DNA of 64,000 nucleotides, taken from NCBI GenBank assembly GCA_038323575.1, contig JBBQHB010000004.1:1-64000 (forward strand), given 5' to 3'. Position 1 is the stretch's first letter. Every line of letters begins with the position of its first letter. A model generated the notes under the pieces. That model worked only from the letters and a program-made list of their open reading frames with translations, did not search any database and had not been told where the DNA came from. Positions 16,723-26,050 of the stretch are shown piece by piece. The translations under genes and the position numbers were made by a program. The DNA comes from CAINVV01 sp038323575 (GTDB lineage: Bacteria > Bacteroidota > Bacteroidia > Bacteroidales > Prolixibacteraceae).

Positions 16723-18918
16723 CTATCTGCTTCGGATAACTTTCACTTTAATCACCTCACGTTTGGAGCCTGTTTCGACAGCAATGCAATATACCGCTGA
16801 TCGTAGCTGTCCGACACTTAATGGCATAGGTTCTGTAGTTAACATGCGCTCCGTCTGCGAAATTTTATGGCCCATAAGGTCATAGAAAATAACCCTCCCG
16901 TACTCCTCTTTCCCGGAGTTGATCAGGTAAAGTATGTTGATGGCCGGATCAGTGGGATAGTATACCTTAAACTGGCTGTCACCTTTAGGGATTGGATTAG
17001 GCTGAGTCTGGGCGAAAGTGGTTCCGCAACCGTATGAATTAATCAAAAGCGAGCTTTTAATGTTGATTTCGGGAACCCAGTAAAACGGTTGCCAACTTCC
17101 GTTCAGATAACAAAATGCCTTGTTTTGGTCAGTGTTCAGCCGCTTGGGTGCATGGTAAATAGCTACCGTGTCACTCGTATTATAATAGTTGATACTGAAT
17201 CCAATGAAATACTTGCCGGTTATATAAAGGGGTTTGTCCAGAATTATGAAATTCATGGCCTGAGCTTTCAGTGAACTTATCGGCATTTTAATGCTTTTCA
17301 GGAGATCCCCCGGCAAACCAGTATTTTCATTTATATGGTAAAACTGAAAATCAACTATACTGTTGCTGTTTTTAACCCCAGTGATTGCTTTGGCAAAACC
17401 GACAGAAAAGGCAGATATCGTCGTTTTGTCTGTCTGATCAAACTCCTGCGCATAACCGGTTATTCTGAGAGAATTATGACCGGAGATGTAACCTTTACCG
17501 TCTTTTACTTTTAATGCCTCATATTTTTCGCCGGGATTAACATCTGAAATTTGGTTACAAGTTGAAGGTGAAGTATAAGGATCTATAGCTTCGATCCGAA
17601 ATTCCCCTGTATTGGCAGGATCCAGCCACTTTTTTAATTGCCTGGTAACCGAGGACGAAAAGTCCCATTGGTAGTACATCATAGAAAAATAGTCGTTGAT
17701 AGAATTTTCACAGGTCGCTGTACCGCCTGTCAGTGAACCAATGACAAAGTTTGCATCATTAAATAGCGCGCCTCCGGAAGACCCGGCTTCGGTTGTTCCT
17801 ACATCCCATTTTTTAACGAGCCAGAAACTGTTTGGAAGATGGCCATTCGTACCGTATGACGCAATTCCCGGAGGATCATTATCGAGCGAAATTTTTTTGA
17901 CATCTCCTTTGGGATGATGGACGGACCTTGTCCGGGTTGAAATATTTTTACTGTGGTCCCAGCCGGCATAATAAGGCCGGTACTCAGGAGGTGGCAGCAT
18001 CTCCAGCTCAACCAACGCGAAATCAAGCGAATCAGATCGGGCCCGCAAAATTGAACCTGTCATCGTCTGATCCACATAACCATTCATGCTCCCGTTGGTA
18101 CCGCAATAAGGACTTTCGTAATTGAACGTAAAAACAGTTTGCTGCGCATCTTTTGCATTCAGAATACAATGACCGGCAGTAATCAGATATGGGGTCTTGT
18201 CTCTTTTGGTGTTGTTGACCAATGTTCCTGTGCAAAGGTCCGTTCCGGAAACAACTAATTGTACTACTGCCTGTTTTTCTTTGCTCATCACCAAGGCATC
18301 CCAGCAATAGACATCCAGGTTGCAGGTTCCGGCTTCTCCAAGCGGACGTTCGCCGATAGCATTTTTATAGCCGTGGTTAACTTTCGAAATGTGCAATTCG
18401 CCGCGGTTAGAAACGTTTACAGGTTCATTATATTCAACGATAATCTCATCTCCCGGGAAAGGAGCAATAGGCAACATCCCTGATGACTGCTCGTTATTGG
18501 CATTAAATGCTCCTCTGAGAATCTGATGATCAGGAGAATAAATAAATAGTGAGGCTCCGGTCGGCAGTATAAAACGATCAAAGAGGATATTCAGTGAAAA
18601 GGCTCCCCTGGAGCGAATTGCTACCCTCCAAATATTCATTCCATTAGCTATGTCCCACACTCCTGAATTGTCAGGACTGATATCTGCATCAAAACTTACG
18701 GCGAATCTGTATTTTTTGTAAGGATCTTTGGATTGTGTATCTTTCAGTTGCAGCTCGAAGTTGTTGACAGGTGCCATCTCGATTAGCGGAAGCGATGTTT
18801 TCAGACTTTTCAGCAAATTAAAAGAGGCGGGAGAACCGCCGTATGAAACCTGACCTTTACTTTGAAAAGAGAAAATCGGAGTTAGGAGGAAAAACAGGAA
18901 GAAGGTGCGCTTCACCAT
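16723..18918 (-). CDS. T9SS-exported trypsin-like serine protease
   Basis: 731 residues. An N-terminal signal peptide (MVKRTFFLFFLLTPIFSFQS) is followed by a long pro-region and a trypsin-like domain resembling lysyl endopeptidases. The catalytic triad is visible as His in YLITAGHCI, Asp in SLDFALVELE and Ser in EAGSSGGALFND. A jelly-roll-like region follows. The C-terminal 80 residues (VIFYDLMGHKISQTE, then SAVYCIAVETGSKREVIKVKV) form a type-A T9SS sorting domain. The enzyme is therefore probably secreted or anchored on the surface. Specificity for lysine is plausible from the family but unproven. It stands between the importer and the esterase genes, all on the minus strand. Confidence 0.85.
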   Translation of the reverse strand: MVKRTFFLFFLLTPIFSFQSKGQVSYGGSPASFNLLKSLKTSLPLIEMAPVNNFELQLKDTQSKDPYKKYRFAVSFDADISPDNSGVWDIANGMNIWRVAIRSRGAFSLNILFDRFILPTGASLFIYSPDHQILRGAFNANNEQSSGMLPIAPFPGDEIIVEYNEPVNVSNRGELHISKVNHGYKNAIGERPLGEAGTCNLDVYCWDALVMSKEKQAVVQLVVSGTDLCTGTLVNNTKRDKTPYLITAGHCILNAKDAQQTVFTFNYESPYCGTNGSMNGYVDQTMTGSILRARSDSLDFALVELEMLPPPEYRPYYAGWDHSKNISTRTRSVHHPKGDVKKISLDNDPPGIASYGTNGHLPNSFWLVKKWDVGTTEAGSSGGALFNDANFVIGSLTGGTATCENSINDYFSMMYYQWDFSSSVTRQLKKWLDPANTGEFRIEAIDPYTSPSTCNQISDVNPGEKYEALKVKDGKGYISGHNSLRITGYAQEFDQTDKTTISAFSVGFAKAITGVKNSNSIVDFQFYHINENTGLPGDLLKSIKMPISSLKAQAMNFIILDKPLYITGKYFIGFSINYYNTSDTVAIYHAPKRLNTDQNKAFCYLNGSWQPFYWVPEINIKSSLLINSYGCGTTFAQTQPNPIPKGDSQFKVYYPTDPAINILYLINSGKEEYGRVIFYDLMGHKISQTERMLTTEPMPLSVGQLRSAVYCIAVETGSKREVIKVKVIRSR

Positions 18919-18970
18919 TTAAAAATGATTTTCGCAAATATATAATTTATCATGCAAAGATTAGCCCCTC

Positions 18971-20230
18971 CTATTTATTAAAGAATTTGTCGGCAAAATC
19001 CATGAAACAGCGCCAGTCATAAGGCATAACGGCATGTTTCCCGGGGCGGATATGGTAACCTATGGTTCCGGCAACCGGCGTTTCAAGCGCAGGCATTGTC
19101 GTTTCAGGAAAACCTTCTTTACCCAATAACTTATATACAGGAGCGGCTGCTACACATGCCAGGAATGATCCTTTGGGATCACCCCAACGATCCTCTTCTG
19201 CTGTTGAAATATACAACGGACGGGGCGCAACCAGTGCCAGCAACTCATGCTGGTCGAAAGGCAGCGTCTCTTCCTTGTTGTTGTATTTTTTGAAATTGCC
19301 GCAAAACCAGTGCGGGAAAGAAGTGTTGGTTCTGGTGATTGTCTCACCATATTTCCTGGCGGACAGGGCAGCACCACCACTGCCTGATTCATTGGAAATG
19401 ACGATTGCAAATCTTGGATCGGTTACACCGGCCCACAAAGCGGTTTTCCCCAGTCTGGAATGACCGAATACAATCACTTTTTGGGAATCCACCTCTTTTA
19501 TCTTTTCCAGACAATCCATCACCCTGGATAAACCCCAGGCCCAGGCTGCAATGCTCCCCCAGGATGAGCCGTCGTGGGGAGCCGCAAAAAGCGCATGAAC
19601 GCCGTTTTTAAAACCATCGTCAAAATCAGGATCAACATCACCGTAATACAGTGTAGCCAAGCCATATCCCCTTTTAATAATTTCGCCAATATCCCAGGAA
19701 CCTGCATCAGTTTCCCTGGCGGATTCAGTCGACAGATTATTCGTAATACCCAAAGCAGGATTGTTCCTGACCCAGGAGGTAGTAACCCTGATCCCTGTTT
19801 CAGCAGATATGGTGTGGTTCCCGCTGAAATTATACCCAAGGAAAAGGGGTGACCTGTCGGCGGATTTAGGGAGATAGACTAAAAGGTAGAGAACAGCGCT
19901 TTTCCGTTCATGGCTGAGTGTTATCTGAATTTCCCTTCTGACAGCAAGACCACTGCATGCATTTTCATCTTTGGAAATTTCACTGATTGTAGTTGTCACC
20001 TTTCCTGCAGGTACTTTACCGTACATATCTTTTTCGAAAACAGTAAATAATTCACTCCTCCTTTTTGCCCAGTCTTTTGCCGTCTTTACTGCTTTTCCGT
20101 TGCTAAAAACCAACGGATCAGGTAATTGATATGCCGGAACTTTCGCCTCATCGTAATTGGCGACAAACGTTTGACCGAAAAGTAAGGAACAAAATAAGAA
20201 GAGAAATACGGAGAGACATGCTTTTTTCAT
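18971..20230 (-). CDS. CE15-like (glucuronoyl-type) carbohydrate esterase
   Basis: 419 residues with a signal peptide (MKKACLSVFLFLFCSLLFG). It is an alpha/beta-hydrolase of the acetylxylan/CE15 type. The nucleophile elbow reads GHSRLGKTALWAG, close to the GCSRxGK pattern of glucuronoyl esterases. NESGSGGAALSARKYGE and FPHWFCGNFKKY follow, and the late histidine is probably the one in the GKHAVMPYDW segment. CE15 enzymes cleave ester links between lignin alcohols and glucuronoxylan; bacterial members vary in substrate. It is predicted to act in the periplasm or outside the cell. No polysaccharide utilisation locus partners lie next to it. Confidence 0.78.
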   Translation of the reverse strand: MKKACLSVFLFLFCSLLFGQTFVANYDEAKVPAYQLPDPLVFSNGKAVKTAKDWAKRRSELFTVFEKDMYGKVPAGKVTTTISEISKDENACSGLAVRREIQITLSHERKSAVLYLLVYLPKSADRSPLFLGYNFSGNHTISAETGIRVTTSWVRNNPALGITNNLSTESARETDAGSWDIGEIIKRGYGLATLYYGDVDPDFDDGFKNGVHALFAAPHDGSSWGSIAAWAWGLSRVMDCLEKIKEVDSQKVIVFGHSRLGKTALWAGVTDPRFAIVISNESGSGGAALSARKYGETITRTNTSFPHWFCGNFKKYNNKEETLPFDQHELLALVAPRPLYISTAEEDRWGDPKGSFLACVAAAPVYKLLGKEGFPETTMPALETPVAGTIGYHIRPGKHAVMPYDWRCFMDFADKFFNK

Positions 20231-20279
20231 TGTCGCATTGGTATTAAAGTTGGAAGTGAACTAAAGTGACTTCTTCAAA

Positions 20280-21374
20280 TCAATCAACCCTGTCATAAAC
20301 CCTGGGTTCCACTTCACCGCGAGCAACCATCAAGGCATTCATTGCCAATGCTTTGAGTTCATCCTGACCAGCGTAAACCGAAACAGGGGCAATAAATTCA
20401 ACCCTTTCACGGATCAATGACATCAGTCTGCGGTCGAAGGCAATTCCGCCGGTAATAAGAATCCCGTCGATTCTGCCCTTTAAAACTGTAGCCATCTCAC
20501 CAATGTATTTTGAAATCTGGTAGGCCATTGCTTCATGGTAGAAAGTGGCCTTTTCGTCTCCTTTTCTTACCGCCAGTTCTACTTCCCTTGCATCATTGGT
20601 ACCGAGATAAGCTACATATCCTCCGTTGCCGGAGATCATCGACATTACACCATCATAAGTATATTGACCGCTGAAACAGAGCTTGACAAGATCTCCCACT
20701 GGCAATGAGCCGCTCCGCTCCGGAGAAAAAGGTCCCTCGCCATCCAATGCATTGTTGACATCGATGACCCTTCCATGCTGGTGTACTCCGACAGAGATAC
20801 CGCCACCAAGGTGAACGACGATCAAATCGAGTTCTTCATAGGGCTGACCGACTTTCATTGCATGTTGGCGTGCCACGGCCTTCTGGTTCAAAGCATGAAA
20901 GATTGAACGGCGGGTAAACAGCGGATGTCCCGATACACGGGCTATCCCGTCCATTTCGTCCGTTACCACCGGGTCGGCGATTAATGCCATCATACCAGGA
21001 TGTTCCCTGGCTATATCAAATGCAATCATCGACCCCAGATTGGATGCGTGAATCCCCATCACACCTTCGCGGCAATGTTTGACCATCAGTTCATTGATAA
21101 GGTAAACCCCTGATTCGAGCGGGTAGGTCAGCCCGCCGCGCCCGATGACTACATGAACCTCATCAAGGGACAATCCTTCCATCTCCAGTTGCTGCAGGAT
21201 GCATTTTCTCCGAAAGGTATACTGGTCTGAAATCGAATGGTAGGGTGACAAATCATCGATTGAGTGATGAAGCGTTTTGAGAAAAATGCAGATGGCATTT
21301 TCATAAATGGCAATTTTCGTGGTAGTAGAACCCGGGTTAATCACCAATATTCTTACAAGATCTGAACTGTCCAT
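20280..21374 (-). CDS. buk: Butyrate kinase
   Basis: 364 residues, the usual length for butyrate kinase, with the ASKHA acyl-kinase landmarks: LVINPGSTTTKIAIYE at the N-terminus, VIGRGGLTYPLESGVYLIN, DLIVVHLGGGISVGVHQHGR and ILITGGIAFDRRL. It converts butyryl-phosphate plus ADP to butyrate plus ATP, or handles branched-chain acyl-phosphates such as isobutyryl- or isovaleryl-phosphate. It lies 11 bases downstream of ptb on the same strand, as expected for the coupled pathway. ATG 21374 is the start. Confidence 0.93.
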   Translation of the reverse strand: MDSSDLVRILVINPGSTTTKIAIYENAICIFLKTLHHSIDDLSPYHSISDQYTFRRKCILQQLEMEGLSLDEVHVVIGRGGLTYPLESGVYLINELMVKHCREGVMGIHASNLGSMIAFDIAREHPGMMALIADPVVTDEMDGIARVSGHPLFTRRSIFHALNQKAVARQHAMKVGQPYEELDLIVVHLGGGISVGVHQHGRVIDVNNALDGEGPFSPERSGSLPVGDLVKLCFSGQYTYDGVMSMISGNGGYVAYLGTNDAREVELAVRKGDEKATFYHEAMAYQISKYIGEMATVLKGRIDGILITGGIAFDRRLMSLIRERVEFIAPVSVYAGQDELKALAMNALMVARGEVEPRVYDRVD

Positions 21375-21385
21375 AAATTAATTCT

Positions 21386-22285
21386 TTACGATACCAGGGA
21401 GGCAAGGGCAATAGAGTACTGTTTGGTAAGGGTGGAATCCCCCCGTGATGTCAGAACTACGGGAACCCGGGCGCCTACCAGCATGGCCGCAGATTCTGCA
21501 TTTGCCAGTTTCATGTTTGTTTTATAAAATACATTTCCTGTATCCAGATTGGGGAAAAGAAGGCAATCGGCATCTCCTGCCACTTCACCTTTAATCCCTT
21601 TTATTCCGGCAGATTCGCGGTCAATGGCGATATCAAGCGCGAGGGGACCATCGATCAGGCAGCCTGTAATCTGACCCCGCTCGTTCATTTTGGCTAACAA
21701 TGCTGCATCTCTCGATGATTCAAGCTGCATCAGCAACTGTTCACTCGGAGCAATTACAGCTACTTTTGGCATGCCAATCCCAAGCGCAGCTGCCGTTTTA
21801 ACCATGTATCCGATAAGCTGAACTTTCTGCGAGAGATCCGGCTGCGGGAGCACCGCAACGTCGCTGACTATCATTAACTTATAATAATTTTGGTTTTGAA
21901 TCACGGTTACATGACTCAAAACACTTCCGGGTTCTGTCAGACCCTTTTCTTTGTCCAAAATCGCTTTGATAAATTTGTCGGTACTGATCAAACCCTTCAT
22001 CAGGATATCCCCCTCTTTTTGACGAATCATCTGCACCGCCAAAGAGGCTGCAAGCTGGTCATCAGGCTGGTGAATCACCCGCAAAAGAGAAACATCAAAT
22101 TTCATATCAGAGCAAATTTTACTGATTGTAGTTTGATTGCCGATCAACACCGCATGTATCAATCCACTCTCTACCGCTTTGCATGCTGCACCGACGGAAT
22201 GATCATCATTGGCACTGACTACAATTAAAGTTCGTTTAGGCCGTTGTAAAACCGCAGGAAATAAATCTTCTAGAATCTTTATCAT
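21386..22285 (-). CDS. ptb: Phosphate butyryltransferase
   Basis: 299 residues from ATG 22285; a TTG one codon upstream is less likely. It belongs to the PTA/PTB phosphoacyltransferase family, with VVSANDDHSVGAACKAVESG near the N-terminus, GDILMKGLISTDKFIKAIL, and a C-terminal VGARVPVVLTSRGDST motif. It exchanges CoA for phosphate on butyryl-CoA or branched acyl-CoA, and the product is the substrate of butyrate kinase encoded next to it. Nearby pta and ackA do the same for acetyl-CoA, so the region encodes two parallel ATP-yielding acyl-phosphate routes. Confidence 0.92.
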   Translation of the reverse strand: MIKILEDLFPAVLQRPKRTLIVVSANDDHSVGAACKAVESGLIHAVLIGNQTTISKICSDMKFDVSLLRVIHQPDDQLAASLAVQMIRQKEGDILMKGLISTDKFIKAILDKEKGLTEPGSVLSHVTVIQNQNYYKLMIVSDVAVLPQPDLSQKVQLIGYMVKTAAALGIGMPKVAVIAPSEQLLMQLESSRDAALLAKMNERGQITGCLIDGPLALDIAIDRESAGIKGIKGEVAGDADCLLFPNLDTGNVFYKTNMKLANAESAAMLVGARVPVVLTSRGDSTLTKQYSIALASLVS

Positions 22286-22317
22286 CAAATGCTATTTCTT
22301 ATTTAACACAAAGGTCA

Positions 22318-22325
22318 CAAAGTTA
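22318..22325 (-). promoter_or_regulatory. Candidate Bacteroidota -7 box for ptb-buk (TAACTTTG)
   Basis: On the minus strand this reads TAACTTTG, 33 bp upstream of the ptb ATG at 22285. The surrounding 22300-22345 region has four ACAAAG words at 11-14 bp intervals. The spacing to the best TTTG word is about 15 bp, shorter than the usual 19-21. Confidence 0.4.
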
Positions 22326-22388
22326 ATACACAAAGGATCACAAAGAAATTTGTAATCAATATTTATTAATTGTCGAATGAGCTAATTG

Positions 22389-23606
22389 TCAAATCAGCTC
22401 ATTTTTCATCTCCTCTATAATCTTTTGTGTATCAATGGCGATCATCAATTCTTCATTGGTAGGTACCACCATGACTTTTACCTTTGCGTCTTTCTTACTG
22501 ATAATTGTCTCTTTCCCTCTCGATCCGGTATTTACCTGTTCATCAAGTTCGATGCCCAAGAATTCGAGACCTTCGCAAATACCTGTCCTGGTAGTGTCCG
22601 AATTTTCACCGATCCCACCCGTAAAGACAAGCGCATCAACGCCCCCCATTGCAGCGGCATAAGATCCGATGTATTTTTTCACACGATAATCGAACATTTT
22701 GATTGCCAGTAAACAACGCTCATTACCCGCGCTTGCGGCTTCCCTTATTTCACGCATATCAGAAGATATCCCACTGATGCCCAGCAAGCCGGAATGCTTG
22801 TTGAAAAGAACGGATGTCGATTTGGTTCCGATTTTTTCCTTGTCCATGATAAAAGTAACTGCACCGGTATCAATATCACCTGAACGGGAACCCATGATTA
22901 ATCCTTCGATCGGTGTGAATCCCATTGAGGTATCGACCGATATACCGTCCTTGATGGCGCAAACAGATGCACCGTTTCCAAGATGACAGGTAATGATTTT
23001 CAACCCGCTGCAAGTCTTTCCCAAAATTTCGCAGGCCCTGGCCGATACGAACCGGTGGCTGGTTCCATGGAAACCATATCGGCGGATTCCGTATTTTTTA
23101 TAAAGGGCATATGGGATAGCATACATGTAGGCATGTTGGGGCATCGTTGTATGAAACGCAGTATCAAAAACGGCTACCTGCGGAATAGAAGGTATTAAAG
23201 ACCTCAGGCCATATATTCCTTTGAGGTTTGGCGGATTGTGAAGCGGTGCCAGTTCAGTGTATTTTTCGAGTGCCTCAATAACCTCTTCATTTACCAGTTT
23301 ACTCTCTGTGAAAAGTTCGCCTCCATGCACAACCCGGTGGCCAACTGCACTTATTTCTTCGAGACTTTTGATGCACCCGTGTTTGGCACTGGAGAGAACA
23401 CCGAGAATATATTCGATCCCGATTTTATGGTCCAGTATCTCGCCCTCAAACAATACCTTTTGGCCATTCTCCTTCTCATGTTTGAGAAAAGAACCCTTCA
23501 TGCCAATTTTCTCAACTATACCTTTGGCTATCAAGGCATTATTTGGAAGAGAGAAAAATTGATATTTGATAGAAGAACTGCCGCAATTAAGTACTAATAT
23601 TTTCAT
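22389..23606 (-). CDS. ackA: Acetate kinase
   Basis: 405 residues from ATG 23606 (MKILVLNCGSSSIKYQFF). A longer TTG-initiated frame is not needed. It carries complete acetate-kinase signatures: VLNCGSSSIKY, HRVVHGGELF, AVFDTAFHTTMP, FHGTSHRFVSARACEIL, HLGNGASVCAIKDG and FTGGIGENSD. It makes ATP from acetyl-phosphate and ADP, the final step of acetate fermentation with Pta, which is encoded two genes upstream. Only the 3-hydroxyacyl-CoA dehydrogenase homologue lies between them, and all share one orientation. Confidence 0.95.
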   Translation of the reverse strand: MKILVLNCGSSSIKYQFFSLPNNALIAKGIVEKIGMKGSFLKHEKENGQKVLFEGEILDHKIGIEYILGVLSSAKHGCIKSLEEISAVGHRVVHGGELFTESKLVNEEVIEALEKYTELAPLHNPPNLKGIYGLRSLIPSIPQVAVFDTAFHTTMPQHAYMYAIPYALYKKYGIRRYGFHGTSHRFVSARACEILGKTCSGLKIITCHLGNGASVCAIKDGISVDTSMGFTPIEGLIMGSRSGDIDTGAVTFIMDKEKIGTKSTSVLFNKHSGLLGISGISSDMREIREAASAGNERCLLAIKMFDYRVKKYIGSYAAAMGGVDALVFTGGIGENSDTTRTGICEGLEFLGIELDEQVNTGSRGKETIISKKDAKVKVMVVPTNEELMIAIDTQKIIEEMKNELI

Positions 23607-23650
23607 GTGGTAATATTTCAAATTTTCGAATGGCCAAATTATTCCCTTAA

Positions 23651-24628
23651 TTATATTCTTTCCGAAATCAAAGGTGTTGATCCGATAATGTTTCCTTTTT
23701 CATCATATTTATAAAAACCCCAGCAAACATGCTTTCCATAGCGTTTGGCTCTGTTTAACTTTTTAATTACAGGTGAAGGCATGTACATCGGATCTCCGAA
23801 TTCGGAATACAGATTCTCCATCCAGCGGTTAACTTTGTCAATTCCAAGAATATCGGCAAGCTCAAAAGGCCCGAAACGCATTCCGAAACCAATTTTCCAT
23901 ACAGTATCGATATTGTCCATGGTACTTACTCCCTCCATTAGAACCTCACAGGCTTCGTTAAGTAGCGCCATGAAAAGCCTGATTGAGATCAATCCGGCAG
24001 ATTCTTCAACAGGTATTGCCTGCCGGTTTACCAGTTTAACGAAGGTAAGTACACGCTCATACACAGCCTCGGAAGTGTAAAGCCCTTTTACCACTTCACA
24101 TATTTTTGCATCAGGCGACTGAACGAAGAAATGCAGACTCACGCACCTTTCCCGGTGCTCCAGTTCGGAAGCAAGCTCTGTAATAATGATAGTGGTAGAG
24201 TTGGTTGCAATGATACAATCCGGGCTAACCACCTTTTCAATTTTTCTGAAAACTTCTTTACGTTCGGTAATCTTTCTGGCGCTGGCCTCTGCCCGTATTA
24301 CTTCAATAACGAAATCGCAATCTTTCAGGTCTTTGTAATCCAGACTCCCTTTGATGCGTGAGAGAATCAGTTTCTTCTCCCCCTCCGTCATGCCCCAGTT
24401 TTCGATACGCTTGTCTAAAGTTTTATCCAACTGTTCGTATGCAAATAATATTTTTTCCTGGGAAAGTTCGATAAAAATCACCTCGATGCCGTAAGCGGCG
24501 GCAATCCTGGCAATATTCTGGCCGTCTTTCCCGCAACCGATGATCCCGATTTTCGAAAAAAGGATATGCGTTTGCTGCTTTTTACTCAGGCCAAAATTCT
24601 CAATGGCCTCTCTGATTAAAGCTTCCAT
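23651..24628 (-). CDS. 3-hydroxyacyl-CoA dehydrogenase homologue with altered motifs
   Basis: 325 residues with the HCDH fold: an NAD-binding Rossmann domain (SKIGIIGCGKDGQNIARIAA, residues about 25-45), ATNSTTIIITELA, and a helical C-terminal domain (GMRFGPFELADILGID). In a fermentation operon it would reduce acetoacetyl-CoA to 3-hydroxybutyryl-CoA. Two motifs depart from the usual form. HFFNP reads HFFVQSPDA, keeping the catalytic His. The GFIVNR segment reads GLISIR and lacks the conserved Asn. It may be a divergent paralogue with another acyl-CoA substrate or reduced activity. Activity is not decidable from sequence. Confidence 0.8.
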   Translation of the reverse strand: MEALIREAIENFGLSKKQQTHILFSKIGIIGCGKDGQNIARIAAAYGIEVIFIELSQEKILFAYEQLDKTLDKRIENWGMTEGEKKLILSRIKGSLDYKDLKDCDFVIEVIRAEASARKITERKEVFRKIEKVVSPDCIIATNSTTIIITELASELEHRERCVSLHFFVQSPDAKICEVVKGLYTSEAVYERVLTFVKLVNRQAIPVEESAGLISIRLFMALLNEACEVLMEGVSTMDNIDTVWKIGFGMRFGPFELADILGIDKVNRWMENLYSEFGDPMYMPSPVIKKLNRAKRYGKHVCWGFYKYDEKGNIIGSTPLISERI

Positions 24629-24680
24629 GCATTTTTTTTATTATATAGTTTCTTTGTTTTAACTTATTGGATAAAAAAAT

Positions 24681-24840
24681 GAAGGATAAAGGATAAAGGA
24701 AAAAGGATAAAGTCTGGGACTCCAATGATTTGAACGATTAATTGAATTTTCTATCGCAGCTATTTGTATTGCTTAAATGTTGTTAAGAGCGTTCTTACTT
24801 TATCCTTTATCCTTTATCCTTTTCCCTTTACCCTTTTCTC
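24681..24840. repeat. Inverted pair of GGATAAA tandem repeats around the pta stop
   Basis: Left block 24681-24712 has repeats of AAGGATAA type. Right block 24799-24840 has the complementary TTTATCC type. They are separated by about 86 bases and could form a long imperfect hairpin. The pta stop codon (24814-24816) and its last residues lie inside the right block. Confidence 0.65.
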
Positions 24841-25830
24841 TCCTGCCTGGTTGGAAGTTATCGCCACCATGTTAACTATATCACTAACCGAACACCCGCG
24901 TGAAAGATCATTGATCGGAGCAGCCATTCCCTGCAAAATGGGTCCGATTGCCTCTGCACCCGCGAGTCTCTGAACCAGTTTATACCCGATATTACCAGAT
25001 TCAAGACCCGGGAATACCAATACATTGGCCCGGCCTGCAACTTTGCTGCCGGGTGCTTTCAACTGTCCAACCTCCGGTACAAGCGCCGCGTCCAGCTGCA
25101 TTTCACCATCGATCAGCAATTCCGGGTTCATTTTTGCAGCTATTTTAGTTGCTTCTGTAACTTTATCTACCAAATCATGCTGTGCACTCCCCTTGGTCGA
25201 AAATGAAAGCATAGCGACACGCGGCTCAATATTTGCAATGGCCTTGGCTGAAGCCGCAGTTGTCACAGCAATTTCTGCCAGTTGAAGCGCATCCGGATCC
25301 GGCATCACTGCACAGTCGGCAAAAACCAACATACCATTATCACCAAGGGTCTTATCTTTAAAAATCATAAAAAACAAACCTGAAACAACCGATACTCCCG
25401 GCAGTGTTTTTACATACTGAAAAGCCGGCCGCAAAACATCACCTGTTGCATTGATCGCTCCGGCAACCTCACCATCTGCATCTCCGGCTTTGATCATCAA
25501 CACCCCAAAACAGAGCGGATCATTGAGCTGTTCATATGCCTTTTCGATTGTTAAACCTTTGTTTTTACGCAGTTCAACCATCAGATCAGCGTATTTTTGC
25601 CTCCTGCTGTCTGTCGCAGGGTCAACGATAGCGGCTCCCGAAATGTTGAGACCGGAAGTTAATGCAATAGATTCAATTTCAAGATGGTTACCCAATAAAG
25701 TGATTCGGGCAATCTTATCTTTCAGAATCTGTTCGGCTGCCTTTAAAGTTCTGATTTCACTTCCTTCCGGTAAAACAATGTGGTTTTGAAGCCTCACAGC
25801 GTTATCCCTGATCTTTTCCAGCAAATCCAT
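24814..25830 (-). CDS. pta: Phosphate acetyltransferase
   Basis: 338 residues, the short single-domain Pta. Landmarks are NHIVLPEGSEIRTLKAAEQIL at the N-terminus, MVELRKNKGLTIEKAYEQL, the PTA motif region GDADGEVAGAINATGDVLRP, and C-terminal NVLVFPGLESGNIGYKLVQR and GPILQGMAAPINDLSRGCS. It converts acetyl-CoA plus phosphate to acetyl-phosphate and CoA, feeding AckA. Its last residues (GEKRVKGKG) are encoded by a tandem repeat block, so the exact C-terminus may vary between strains. It is the first gene of the minus-strand fermentation block. Confidence 0.93.
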   Translation of the reverse strand: MDLLEKIRDNAVRLQNHIVLPEGSEIRTLKAAEQILKDKIARITLLGNHLEIESIALTSGLNISGAAIVDPATDSRRQKYADLMVELRKNKGLTIEKAYEQLNDPLCFGVLMIKAGDADGEVAGAINATGDVLRPAFQYVKTLPGVSVVSGLFFMIFKDKTLGDNGMLVFADCAVMPDPDALQLAEIAVTTAASAKAIANIEPRVAMLSFSTKGSAQHDLVDKVTEATKIAAKMNPELLIDGEMQLDAALVPEVGQLKAPGSKVAGRANVLVFPGLESGNIGYKLVQRLAGAEAIGPILQGMAAPINDLSRGCSVSDIVNMVAITSNQAGEKRVKGKG

Positions 25831-25871
25831 AAGCTTAATTTAAATTTTTCGAACTGTTTTGTTTAAAAGTA

Positions 25872-25879
25872 CAAAATTA
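25872..25879 (-). promoter_or_regulatory. Candidate Bacteroidota -7 box for pta (TAATTTTG)
   Basis: On the minus strand this reads TAATTTTG, a TAnnTTTG match 42 bp upstream of the pta ATG at 25830. No -33 TTTG was found at the expected distance. Confidence 0.4.
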
Positions 25880-26050
25880 AAAAATCTTATCAGAGATACC
25901 TAATTATATTCACATATAATCTTATGTTCATTCAAAGCCGCTGTTTTGCTACAAGATATAAAAAAACGAACCAAGTATTACTTGTTATCAGCGAGAATTT
26001 GTTTATTTTGTAATTTAACCAAATTATTTAAACCATAACTTAAGATAAAA

